Part shown: one piece after another, positions 26,633 to 35,589 of the stretch
Position numbering within the stretch: the stretch's first letter is position 1
Layout: the number at the start of each line of letters is the position of its first letter
Source of the DNA: Devosia psychrophila
GTDB lineage: Bacteria; Pseudomonadota; Alphaproteobacteria; Rhizobiales; Devosiaceae
Length of the DNA: 64,000 nt
NCBI RefSeq assembly: GCF_000971275.1
Contig: NZ_LAPV01000228.1
Coordinates: 1 to 64,000, forward strand
Direction of reading: 5' to 3'
Made by a program: the position numbers and the translations under genes
The notes under the pieces: generated by a model
The model's database searches: none
What the model saw: only the letters and a program-made list of their open reading frames with translations
What the model was told of the DNA's origin: nothing

Positions 26633-27895
26633 TTGCTGAAATCCGTTCGACAGTTTGTCCAAGCGCTGCTGCTGGCAATTCTCACGGGCATTCTGCTCAT
26701 GGGTGTTTCCCAGGCGCAGGACGCGCCCGCGGCTGCCGCCGTCGCGCCGGTTGCTTTGCCCAACGTGATGGACGTGCGTGTGTCGGCAACGCCGGAACGC
26801 GCCCGTCTCATCATCGACCTCGCAGCCAAGACCGAATTTGCGCTGGTCTCGCTCAGCGATCCCGATCGCATTGCCATCGATGTTCGCGCCGCGACCTTTT
26901 CGGTGCCCGTGCCTGCTGGTACGCCGGCCGGGGAGGCCAGCATGATCAGCGAATACATGGTCGAACAGGCGGCGCCGGACCGGGTGCGCACTCTCCTGAC
27001 GCTATCCGCGCCGGCCCAGGTGCAGCAAGCCTATGTTCTCGATCCCTTCGAAGGCCAGCCGGCGCGGCTGGTGGTCGATGTGATTCCCGCTACCGCCGAG
27101 GAGTTTGCGGCCAACGTTGCACGCGATGCGACGGCTTCCAGCACGGCAGTGCCGCCGGCTGAAGATAGCTCGACGCCGGCTGGCGGCTCTGAATTGCCGA
27201 TTGCCACGCGGCCACTGGTGGTTATCGACCCCGGCCACGGCGGCATCGACAGCGGTGCCGAGACCGTTGGCGGGATCAAGGAGAAGGACATCGTCTTGGC
27301 CTTTGCGCTGCGCCTCCAGGAACTGCTGGTGTCGTCCGGCCGCTTCGACGTGGCGCTGACCCGCGAGGATGATACTTTCCTCCGGCTTGAGGAGCGCGTG
27401 GCTCTGGCCCGCACCAACAAGGCCGATCTGTTCATTTCCATCCACGCAGACAGCTTCCAGCAACCCGAGATTCGCGGCGCCAGCGTCTATACGCGCGACG
27501 AGAATGCCACCGATGTGCTCGACAAGGTGCTGGCCGACAACGAGAACAAGACCGACATCATTGCCGGTTTTGCCATGCCGCAGATGGCGCCAGAAGTGGT
27601 GGACATCCTGCTCGACCTGATGCGGCGCGAAATGCGACACCAGTCCTTCGTTGCTGCACGGTCCATCGTCCACCAGCTCGAACCCAGCGTCGAGCTGCGG
27701 CGCTTCCCGGTGCGTCAGGCCGATTTCCTGGTGCTGCAGGCGCCAGACGTGCCGTCCGTACTGGTGGAACTCGGGTTCCTCTCCAATGCCGACGACATGG
27801 CCAATCTGCTGCGCGGCGAGTGGCAGGATCGGACTTCAGAGGCCTTGGCCCGCGGTATTTCGACTTATTTCGACAGTCTGGTGCCTGAAGAGTGA
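26633..27895 (+). CDS. amiC: N-acetylmuramoyl-L-alanine amidase with AMIN domain
   Basis: 420 residues from TTG at 26633, a start inferred from the signal peptide that follows (FVQALLLAILTGILLMGVSQAQ); no in-frame ATG sits there. The N-terminal AMIN domain (about 40-150) directs it to the septum. The Amidase_3 domain (from about 195) shows the zinc ligands: VVIDPGHGGIDSG (His), GIKEKDIVLAF (Glu), FISIHADSF (His) and the catalytic VLVELGFLSN (Glu). It cleaves peptidoglycan stem peptides during cell separation. mrcA follows on the same strand, an order conserved in Hyphomicrobiales. Confidence 0.93.
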   Translation: MLKSVRQFVQALLLAILTGILLMGVSQAQDAPAAAAVAPVALPNVMDVRVSATPERARLIIDLAAKTEFALVSLSDPDRIAIDVRAATFSVPVPAGTPAGEASMISEYMVEQAAPDRVRTLLTLSAPAQVQQAYVLDPFEGQPARLVVDVIPATAEEFAANVARDATASSTAVPPAEDSSTPAGGSELPIATRPLVVIDPGHGGIDSGAETVGGIKEKDIVLAFALRLQELLVSSGRFDVALTREDDTFLRLEERVALARTNKADLFISIHADSFQQPEIRGASVYTRDENATDVLDKVLADNENKTDIIAGFAMPQMAPEVVDILLDLMRREMRHQSFVAARSIVHQLEPSVELRRFPVRQADFLVLQAPDVPSVLVELGFLSNADDMANLLRGEWQDRTSEALARGISTYFDSLVPEE

Positions 27896-28066
27896 TGTGA
27901 CAATTCAGTCATAGCCAGCGCGTATCGTCAAATTGCTACGCCGGCTTGTGATGCACTTTGGTGCCACGATCTGTTATGATTCTGCGGTGAATCCGGCGCG
28001 TTGGGGCAAGCGCTAAGAGATTGGTTTACGGAGGTTCGAACGAGCCGCCGAGAGAGAAAAAACTAT

Positions 28067-30583
28067 ATGCTGCGCTTGCTTGGCTGGATTTTCGGTTTTG
28101 GAATGTTTGCCGTGCTGGCGGGCATTGGTGCTGCCGCTATCTATCTCACCACGGTTTCGGCCGAACTGCCCGACTATACCGTGCTCAAGGATTACCAGCC
28201 GCCAGTGACGACGCGCGTGCACGCGGCCGACGGCACGCTGCTGGCCGAATTCGCCCGCGAGCGCCGCCTGTTCCAGCCGATCGAGACCGTGCCGCCGCTG
28301 CTGGTGAATGCGTTTCTCTCGGCCGAGGACAAGGATTTCTACAGCCACGGCGGCATTGCCCTCGACGGTCTGGTGCGCGCGGCGCGCGACAACTTGCTGG
28401 CCCGCATGGACGGCAATAATTCGATCCAAGGCGGCGGCTCGTCGATCACCCAGCAGGTCGCCAAGAACTTCCTCCTGAGCTCCGAGCAGACCTGGGACCG
28501 CAAGATACAGGAAGCGCTGCTGGCTATCCGTATCGAGTCTACCTTTTCCAAGGATCGCATCCTCGAGCTGTATCTAAACGAAATTTTCCTTGGCCTGAAT
28601 TCCTACGGCGTTGCTGCCGCAGCGCTCAACTATTTCGACAAGGCGCTTTACGAGCTTACCTTGAGCGAAGCAGCCTATATCGCCGCGCTGCCCAAGGGTC
28701 CGAACAATTACCACCCGTTCCGCCGCCCGCAGGCCGCCATCGAGCGCCGTAACTGGGTCATCGATCGCATGGTCGAGAATGGCTATGCGACGGCTGAAGA
28801 AGCTACCGTGGCTAAGGACGAAGCACTGAACGTCATCCCGCGCGCCGGTGGCAGCCAGCTCTATCTGGCCGAGTATTTCACCGAGGAAGTTCGCCGCGAA
28901 TTGGCCAAGCTGTATGGCGAGGATCAGCTCTATGGCGGCGGCCTGTCCGTGCGCACTACGCTTGAGCCACGGCTGCAGGAATATGCCCGTCGTGCCTTGA
29001 TGGACGGGTTGATTTCCTACGATCACACCAAGGGCTTCCGTACTCCGGTCGCCAGTATCGAGATCGGCGCTGATTGGGGCGCCGACGTCGCCAAGATCGT
29101 CCCGCTGGGCGACGTGCCGGAATGGCAGCTCGCCGTCGTGTTGGCAATGAATGGCAACGAGGCCAGCATCGGGCTGCGCCCAGACAGTCTGGCCGACAAT
29201 ACCGTGGGCGACGAGCGTACCGTGGGTACGCTCTCAGGACCGGAAATCAAGTGGGTCTCCAAGCCTTTGCAGTCGATCCTTAAGGTCGGCGATGTGGTTT
29301 ATGTCTCGCCGGTATCCGGTAAGACTGGGATCTATACGCTCGAACAGGTGCCCGAGATCGAGGGTGCACTTGTCGCCATGGATCCGCGCACCGGCCGCGT
29401 GCTGGCCATGGTCGGCGGCTTTTCCTATGCCATGAGCGAGTTCAACCGCGCCACGCAGGCGCTGCGCCAGCCTGGTTCGTCTTTCAAGCCGATCGTCTAT
29501 GCGGCTGCTCTTGACAATGGCTATACGCCGGCCTCGGTCGTGCTCGACGCGCCGGTGGAAATCCGCAACGGCGATGGCTCGATCTGGCGCCCCGAGAACT
29601 ATGCGCAGGAGTTCTATGGACCGCAAACTTTACGCCGCGGCATCGAGCGTAGCCGTAACGTCATGACTGTTCGGTTGGCCAAGGACATCGGCATGCCGCT
29701 GGTCTCGGAATATGCCCGGCTGTTCGGCATCTACGACACCATGCAACCGGTGCTGGCCATGGCGTTGGGTGCAGGTGAAACCACCGACATGCGCATGACC
29801 GCAGCCTATGCCACGATTGCCAATGGCGGCCGCAAGATTGTGCCGACGTTGATCGACCGTGTGCAGGATCGCTACGGCGTGACCGTCTACAAGCACGACC
29901 AGCGCCTGTGCCAAGGTTGCTCGGCCGAAGAATGGACCGGGCAGGGCGAGCCGACTATTGTTGATAACCGCGAGCAGGTGCTCGACCCGATGACCGCCTA
30001 CCAGATCACCTCGATGCTGGAGGGCGTGGTGCAGCGCGGCACCGGCACCGCCGCCAAGTCGCTCAACCGTCCGGTCGCCGGCAAGACTGGCACCACCAAT
30101 GACTACAAGGATGCCTGGTTCGTCGGCTTCACGCCCGAACTCGCCGTCGGCGTCTATGTCGGCTACGACCAGCCACGTTCGATGGGCAGCTCGGTTACCG
30201 GGGGCACCTTTGCCGTGCCGATCTTCACCCAGTTCATGGCAAAAGCGCTCGAAGGCAAGCCGGCGACACCCTTTGTCGAACCTTCCGGCATGACCAATGC
30301 CTGGATCAATCCCAATTCAGGCGTCAAGGCGTTCGAGGGCGAAGCCGGCATCGAGGAAGCCTTCAAGCCGGGTACCGGACCAAACCTGATGACCTCCGTG
30401 ATCGGCATCGACGTCAATACGGTTGATGCCATCCAGCGCCAGCAGCAGATGCAGCAGCAGTATGACTCAGGGTTTGTGGATCAGACCGGTGGCGTGCCGG
30501 CCCAGGTCGGGGGCCAGCCGGTCTACGACCCCACAACGGGCCAGTGGTACACCCCCAATGCGGGACGTGGCGGGCTATTCTAG
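28067..30583 (+). CDS. mrcA: Penicillin-binding protein 1A, bifunctional
   Basis: 838 residues from ATG at 28067 (MLRLLGWIFGFGMF), preferred over an upstream TTG. An N-terminal membrane helix is followed by a GT51 glycosyltransferase: FLSAEDKDFYSHGG (catalytic Glu), GGSSITQQVAKNFLL, and RKIQEALLAIRIE. The transpeptidase carries SSFK in RQPGSSFKPIVYAA, SRN in IERSRNVMT, and KTGTT in VAGKTGTTNDYKDAW. It polymerises and cross-links peptidoglycan in the periplasm. The C-terminus has a Gln-rich run. It overlaps the next gene by one base (TAGTG). Confidence 0.96.
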   Translation: MLRLLGWIFGFGMFAVLAGIGAAAIYLTTVSAELPDYTVLKDYQPPVTTRVHAADGTLLAEFARERRLFQPIETVPPLLVNAFLSAEDKDFYSHGGIALDGLVRAARDNLLARMDGNNSIQGGGSSITQQVAKNFLLSSEQTWDRKIQEALLAIRIESTFSKDRILELYLNEIFLGLNSYGVAAAALNYFDKALYELTLSEAAYIAALPKGPNNYHPFRRPQAAIERRNWVIDRMVENGYATAEEATVAKDEALNVIPRAGGSQLYLAEYFTEEVRRELAKLYGEDQLYGGGLSVRTTLEPRLQEYARRALMDGLISYDHTKGFRTPVASIEIGADWGADVAKIVPLGDVPEWQLAVVLAMNGNEASIGLRPDSLADNTVGDERTVGTLSGPEIKWVSKPLQSILKVGDVVYVSPVSGKTGIYTLEQVPEIEGALVAMDPRTGRVLAMVGGFSYAMSEFNRATQALRQPGSSFKPIVYAAALDNGYTPASVVLDAPVEIRNGDGSIWRPENYAQEFYGPQTLRRGIERSRNVMTVRLAKDIGMPLVSEYARLFGIYDTMQPVLAMALGAGETTDMRMTAAYATIANGGRKIVPTLIDRVQDRYGVTVYKHDQRLCQGCSAEEWTGQGEPTIVDNREQVLDPMTAYQITSMLEGVVQRGTGTAAKSLNRPVAGKTGTTNDYKDAWFVGFTPELAVGVYVGYDQPRSMGSSVTGGTFAVPIFTQFMAKALEGKPATPFVEPSGMTNAWINPNSGVKAFEGEAGIEEAFKPGTGPNLMTSVIGIDVNTVDAIQRQQQMQQQYDSGFVDQTGGVPAQVGGQPVYDPTTGQWYTPNAGRGGLF

Positions 30584-31089
30584 TGCCGCCTTTCGTCATT
30601 TATCCGCACGCTGCACTGTGCATCAAAGCGGCGCCTCGCCCCGTCGATGCAGCAATGCTGGCTGCCGGTGCAGCGCTGCTGGCGGCAGCCCAGGAGGTGC
30701 AAGCCTATGGCCTTGCTGCCGCGCATCTGGGTTTCGATCAACCGTTGGTCGTCATCAGCGTTTCCGCCGATACGACCCGGCGCGATTATCGCCTGTTATA
30801 CAACCCGGAAATCCTGCGGCAGTCGGATGAGACTGACATAGCGCCGGAAGGCTCGGTGTCCATGCCGGGCATCGAAGCGCCGGTAAAGCGCTCGCGCCGG
30901 GTCGATCTCACCTATGACGATGCCAACGGGCAGCAGCATTCTGATACCGTTGAACACTTCGTCGCCCGCGTGGCGCAGCATGAAATCGATCAGATGAACG
31001 GCATGTTTTTTCTGCGCCGCATTTCGCTGGTGAAGCGCGACATAGCCGTTCGCAAATATTACAAAGGGCTAAACGGAACAAATCCGTGA
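30583..31089 (+). CDS. Peptide deformylase-like protein lacking metal ligands
   Basis: 168 residues from GTG at 30583, sharing one base with the mrcA stop. The fold motifs of peptide deformylase are all recognisable but altered: GxGLAAxQ is AYGLAAAHLG, EGCLS is EGSVSMPG (Cys ligand changed to Ser) and HEhDH is QHEIDQMNG (second His changed to Gln). Two of three metal ligands are therefore gone, so deformylase activity is not expected. It may be a regulatory or binding paralogue, or a decaying copy; the clean reading frame and tight coupling to mrcA favour a retained function. Confidence 0.8.
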   Translation: MPPFVIYPHAALCIKAAPRPVDAAMLAAGAALLAAAQEVQAYGLAAAHLGFDQPLVVISVSADTTRRDYRLLYNPEILRQSDETDIAPEGSVSMPGIEAPVKRSRRVDLTYDDANGQQHSDTVEHFVARVAQHEIDQMNGMFFLRRISLVKRDIAVRKYYKGLNGTNP

Positions 31090-32037
31090 TCTGGATTTAA
31101 GTCGGATATTTACGGCCGTTCCGCTTATAATGCCACGCTGGCCAAGTTCGCCTCGATCGTCGATCGCATTCGCGAAACCTCAGGCACTTTAAAGGTAGCC
31201 ACTACCGAATTGCTTGCCGGTGCCAATGATCTATCCGAGCGCACCAGCCGCCAGGCTGCAGCCATCGAGGAAACTTCGGCGGCCATGGACCAGCTCGCCT
31301 CTACGGTGAGCGACAATGCCAAGCGCGCAGACAGCGCCAGCAGCAAGTCTCGCAGCGTGTCCAACACGGCCGAGCAGACCGGCAGCGTGATGTCCCAGGC
31401 TAACACCGCCATGGAACGCATCACCCAGTCGTCGGCCAAGATCTCCAACATAATCGGCTTGATCGACGATATCGCCTTCCAGACTAACCTTCTGGCGCTA
31501 AACGCCTCGGTCGAAGCGGCGCGGGCAGGCGATGCCGGCAAGGGCTTTGCGGTGGTGGCCGTGGAAGTGCGTCGCCTGGCTCAATCTGCCGCCAGCGCAT
31601 CATCCGACGTCAAAAAGCTGATCGAGCAATCGGCCACGGAAGTGTCCAGCGGAAGCAAGCTCGTGGCCGAAGCCACCAGCAAACTCACCGCCATGCTGGA
31701 TGGCATCAAGGAAAATGACGTGCTGATCCAGGGCATCGCCCAGGCGAGCCAGGAACAGTCTACTGCAATCGATCAAGTCACCACAGCAATCCGCCAGATG
31801 GACGAGATGACCCAGCATAATGCGGCGCTGGTGGAAGAAACGAATGCAGCGGTTGAACAAACCCAGGCACAGGCAAATGAACTCGACACAATTGTCGAAA
31901 TTTTCGTGACCAACACGCCGCAACCGACCCGTCGGGTCGCGGCCATCAGGCGCCCGGCCAGACAGGCATCAGCTGCATCGCGGGTCTATCTCACTGAAGG
32001 CTCGTCCGCTCTGAAGTCCGATTGGAACGAGTTCTAG
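31090..32037 (+). pseudogene. 5'-truncated methyl-accepting chemotaxis protein
   Basis: Only the cytoplasmic signalling part of a chemoreceptor remains. The frame is continuous from just after the deformylase-like stop, reading [18 protein letters not shown] and on through the hairpin tip [20 protein letters not shown] (31470-31530), then methylation helices and a C-terminal tail. There are no membrane helices, sensor or HAMP domain, and no ATG with a ribosome site; a TTG at 31210 could start a soluble fragment of 275 residues. It probably arose by deletion. A soluble receptor still expressed cannot be excluded. Confidence 0.7.
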
Positions 32038-32129
32038 GCAGTTTCGCGCAATGCTTCACAGGCCGCTGGCGGGTTGATCCTGCCGGTGGCCTCGTCTACA
32101 TGCTCCATCGAACAATGATGGGTAGAACA

Positions 32130-33252
32130 ATGCGTACGGAAATCGAAAAGACCGTCGCCGAAATCGAGCAGGTTTTGACCTTGCTGAGGAGGCATCTTTG
32201 ACTGGGATACTGCAGAACTCCGCCGCGACGCGCTGACCGCCGAAACTGAATCCCCCGACTTCTGGAACGATCCTGAAAAGGCCCGCGCAAAAATGCGCGA
32301 GCGCGACGAACTCGACGTGGCCGTCAAGGCGGTGCGCGAGCTGGAAGCCGGCATTCGCGATAATGTCGAACTGATCGAGATGGGCGAGGCCGAAGGCGAC
32401 GCCGATATCGTCAAGGACGCAGAGAGTGCGTTGATCGCACTCAGGCAGGACGCCCGTCGCCGCCAGATAGAGACGCTGCTGTCAGGGGAAGTCGATGCCA
32501 ATGACGCATATGTCGAAATCCATTCGGGCGCCGGTGGTACCGAGAGCCAGGACTGGGCCAACATGCTGTTGCGCATGTACACCCGCTGGGCCGAACGCCG
32601 GAAGATGAAGGTCGAAGTGCTGGAAATGCACGACGGCGAAGAGGCTGGCATCAAGTCGGCTACCATCAAGGTTTCGGGTCACAACGCCTATGGCTGGCTC
32701 AAGACCGAAAGCGGCGTGCATCGGCTGGTCCGCATCAGCCCCTACGATTCGGCGGCGCGCCGCCACACCAGCTTTTCGAGTTGCTGGGTTTACCCCGTGG
32801 TCGACGATTCCATCGATATCGAGATCCGCGAAGCCGACCTCAAGGTCGATACCTATCGCGCGTCCGGCGCCGGCGGACAGCACGTCAACACCACCGACTC
32901 GGCCATCCGCATCACCCACGTGCCCTCGGGCATCATCGTGGCTTGCCAGCAGGAGCGCAGCCAGCACAAGAACCGTGCAACGGCGATGGCCATGCTGAAA
33001 TCGCGGCTTTACGAGGCCGAATTGCAGAAGCGGGAAGAGGCCACCAACGCCCAGGCCGCCAGCAAGACCGATATCGGCTGGGGCCACCAAATCCGAAGCT
33101 ACGTGCTACAGCCGTACCAGATGGTCAAGGACCTGCGCACCGGTGTCGAAAGCGGCCAGCCTTCGGTCGTGCTCGACGGCGATGTCGATGACTTCATGGA
33201 AGCGGCGCTCGCCCAGCGGGTTGGTGTCGCTACGGACGTTGTCGCCGAATGA
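32130..33252 (+). CDS. prfB: Peptide chain release factor 2, with programmed +1 frameshift
   Basis: Reads UAA/UGA stop codons. The first 23 codons (from ATG at 32130) end CTT TGA; a +1 shift there continues as [10 protein letters not shown] to 33252, giving 373 residues. The frameshift site is intact, so this is not a broken gene. Seen: GGQ in [18 protein letters not shown] for peptide release and the stop-codon loop as [16 protein letters not shown] (SPF becomes SPY, as in other alphaproteobacteria). A GNAT gene overlaps its stop as ATGA. Confidence 0.97.
32187..32201 (+). promoter_or_regulatory. prfB autoregulatory frameshift site
   Basis: AGGAGG (32187-32192), a 3-base spacer CAT, the slippery CTT (32196-32198) and the TGA C stop context (32199-32202). 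This is the classic RF2 arrangement: low RF2 makes the ribosome pause at UGA, and the internal Shine-Dalgarno pushes it +1. Confidence 0.96.
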
Positions 33253-33746
33253 GCGAACCGGGCACGGGAGCGATCCGACTTGTGGCCGCGACCGATGTCC
33301 ATTTCGCGGCTTTGGCGACCAATGAGGCTCCGGTCGGGTTTCACTTGCCCGACGGTGGCATCGATGCTCGTGAGGTCATCGAAATGTTGGGGGCCCTTGC
33401 CAGGACCGTCAGAACTCAGATCGATCCAGCGGCTTGGCTGATTGTTAGCGATGAGGAGGTGGTTGGGCTCTGCTCAATCACGAAATGCTTTGTCAGTCCT
33501 GGCGTAGTCGAGATCGGTTACGGCATCGCTCCCGAGCGTCGTGGACGCGGATTTGCAACGAGAGCCGTAGGCATACTTCTGGTGCTGGCCAGAGCCGACA
33601 AACGAATCGCAATTGTCGTGGCAGAAACTGCGGTCGATAATCTGCGGTCGCAGGCAGCCTTAGAGAAGAACGGTTTTGTGCGCACCGGGGGACGGGTCGA
33701 TCCGGACGATGGTGCCGTGTACTGCTGGCAGGTAGCCGTCAGCTAA
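33249..33746 (+). CDS. GNAT-family acetyltransferase (RimJ/RimL-like)
   Basis: 165 residues, ATG overlapping the prfB stop by 4 bp. Motif A is [21 protein letters not shown] (R-x-x-G-x-A form), followed by [20 protein letters not shown], the typical N-x-x-S-xx-x-LEKxGF of the RimJ/RimL branch. The acceptor is unknown. Its stop shares CTAA with the convergent peptidase gene. Confidence 0.86.
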   Translation: MSEPGTGAIRLVAATDVHFAALATNEAPVGFHLPDGGIDAREVIEMLGALARTVRTQIDPAAWLIVSDEEVVGLCSITKCFVSPGVVEIGYGIAPERRGRGFATRAVGILLVLARADKRIAIVVAETAVDNLRSQAALEKNGFVRTGGRVDPDDGAVYCWQVAVS

Positions 33747-34885
33747 CCCAGCATGGCCAGCAGTCGCTTGCCGGCGTCGATGAAGGCCTTGGGGTTGATA
33801 GCGACGTCTGACTTGCGAATTTCGAAATGCAGGTGAGGGCCGGTGGAGCGGCCGGTGGAGCCGACCTTGGCGATCGGCGTGCCGGTGTTGACCGCCTGGC
33901 CTTCCACGCTGAGAAAACCCGATAGATGCCCATAGCGCGTCAGCAGACCATTCGGGTGGGTTACTTCAACTACATTGCCATAGCCGGCTTTGCTGCCGAC
34001 GAAGCTGACGACGCCCTTGCCGGCGCTGAACACCGTGGTGCCTTTGGGGGCTGCGAAGTCCAGGCCGGCATGAAAGGCCCGCCCACGGGTAAATGGATCG
34101 GTGCGATTGCCGAAGCCCGAACTTTGGCGGAAATTGCCGCTGATCGGCATGTGGATCGGTGCGCTGTCGATGCTTTCGCGCGCTACTTTGTAGCGCAGTA
34201 GTGCGGCCATGACGGCATTGGCATCGTCGATCATCGGCGTTGCTTCTTCGCCGTCTTCGGCGGCGAGGAGCGGTCCTCCGACGCCATCAAGTGAATCCGG
34301 CAGATCGACCTGGATGCCGAGGCCATCCAGTTCGGAGACGATATCGTCGGTCCGTTGCGTGGCGGTCTCGGCAATGGAAGTCATGGCAAACTGGGTTTCT
34401 CCCATCATTTGCGCGACGGCGGCGGCAGTGGCATCGACATCCGGATTACCGGTAGCGGTGAGTGGCGTCAGGTCGGCCATGTCGCCGGTGGCAGGGGCCG
34501 CCGCTTCGATGCCAAGCTCGCCGGCCTTGTCGACCAGTACGCGGACCAATTGATGCTGTTCCTGCAGCACTTCCTGCTGCTGCGCCAATTCCTGCAGTTG
34601 CAGGTTCATGTCGCCGGCCTGGGCATAGCTGCGCGAGTGCAGGCGATCAACCTCGACGCGCAACTGGGCGATTCTATCTTCGTAGGCCGCGATGACCTGC
34701 TCATTCTGGCCGCTGAGCAGCTTGCTGATATCGGGCGCGAGCAGGAATGCGGTGCCGACCAGCGCATTGCCAGCGAGCAGCAGCGCAAACATGCCATAGA
34801 ACAGGGCGGGGTGAATGCCCTGATGCCGAATCCGGGCCGGATCATGCTCACCGTCGGAACGCCTGAAGTTGGCCTGGTTACGCAC
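33743..34885 (-). CDS. M23-family metallopeptidase with membrane anchor and coiled coil
   Basis: 380 residues from GTG at 34885. A transmembrane segment (ALFYGMFALLLAGNALVGTA) is followed by a coiled coil (AAYEDRIAQLRVEVDRLHSR and on, about 70-120) and a long linker. The C-terminal M23 domain has the zinc ligands HAGLDFAAPKGT (H-x3-D) and GPHLHFEIRK (HxH). Such proteins cut peptidoglycan cross-bridges or act as divisome/elongation activators. It lies convergent to the GNAT gene and 65 bp downstream of bcp. Confidence 0.9.
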   Translation of the reverse strand: MRNQANFRRSDGEHDPARIRHQGIHPALFYGMFALLLAGNALVGTAFLLAPDISKLLSGQNEQVIAAYEDRIAQLRVEVDRLHSRSYAQAGDMNLQLQELAQQQEVLQEQHQLVRVLVDKAGELGIEAAAPATGDMADLTPLTATGNPDVDATAAAVAQMMGETQFAMTSIAETATQRTDDIVSELDGLGIQVDLPDSLDGVGGPLLAAEDGEEATPMIDDANAVMAALLRYKVARESIDSAPIHMPISGNFRQSSGFGNRTDPFTRGRAFHAGLDFAAPKGTTVFSAGKGVVSFVGSKAGYGNVVEVTHPNGLLTRYGHLSGFLSVEGQAVNTGTPIAKVGSTGRSTGPHLHFEIRKSDVAINPKAFIDAGKRLLAMLG

Positions 34886-34950
34886 GCTACGAACTCCGCG
34901 ACGGCAAGAATTATGCTGAGCGAAGTATGACCGGGCGTGGTTAATAAAAG

Positions 34951-35439
34951 CTATTTTGGCGGCGTTCTGCCGACCTCGGCCCGCAGCGCTTCCAGCATTT
35001 TCTGGGCATGGCCAAGGATGCGCGTAGCCTTGATGATCCGGACTACCCTGCCATCGGCCCCGATGATGAACGAGGTGCGGATCAGGCCCATGAACTCGCG
35101 GCCATAGAGCTTCTTCAGCTTCCACAGGCCGAACGCCTCGATGGCAAGGCGATCCGGGTCTGCAGCAAGCGGTACCTGCAGGCCATATTTCTTGCGGAAT
35201 TTGCCGTGGCTTTCGAGGCTATCCGGCGAAACGCCGACTAGCCGCGCACCGAGTGCGGCGAACGCCCCGGCGCGTTCCGAAAACTCGATATTCTCGTCCC
35301 TGCAGCCACCCGAATCGTCTTGCGGGTAGAAGTACAGCACCACCGGCCAGCCCAGCTCGGCAGAAAGCTGGAACGTGCTACCGTCATCGAGCGGCAAGGT
35401 GAAGTTGGGGGCGGCAACGCCTTCGGTTAAATCCGGCAT
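34951..35439 (-). CDS. bcp: Peroxiredoxin of the BCP type
   Basis: 162 residues. It reduces hydroperoxides using a peroxidatic Cys in YFYPQDDSGGCRDENIEF. The usual motif is TPGC with a resolving Cys five residues later; here the motif is SGGC and the second Cys is replaced by Ile/Glu, so this is a 1-Cys member needing an outside thiol. RKKYGLQVPLAADPDR and the C-terminal LRAEVGR fit the family. Confidence 0.87.
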   Translation of the reverse strand: MPDLTEGVAAPNFTLPLDDGSTFQLSAELGWPVVLYFYPQDDSGGCRDENIEFSERAGAFAALGARLVGVSPDSLESHGKFRKKYGLQVPLAADPDRLAIEAFGLWKLKKLYGREFMGLIRTSFIIGADGRVVRIIKATRILGHAQKMLEALRAEVGRTPPK

Positions 35440-35589
35440 CAGGATGTTTACTCCTTGCCTGCTAGTCTCAGGCTCTCATGTAGATATCGGTGCCATATTG
35501 CAGCCGGTATCATTGGGCAAGTGACCGCCTTCTGCGGTTGATTCTTGAGGGGGCCAGCAGTCCACGGCCAAGCCTCGACCTGGAAGCAA

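Noticed and set aside
32130-33252. prfB as a frameshifted pseudogene
   Set aside because: The frame break coincides with the known RF2 recoding signal, with all elements intact.
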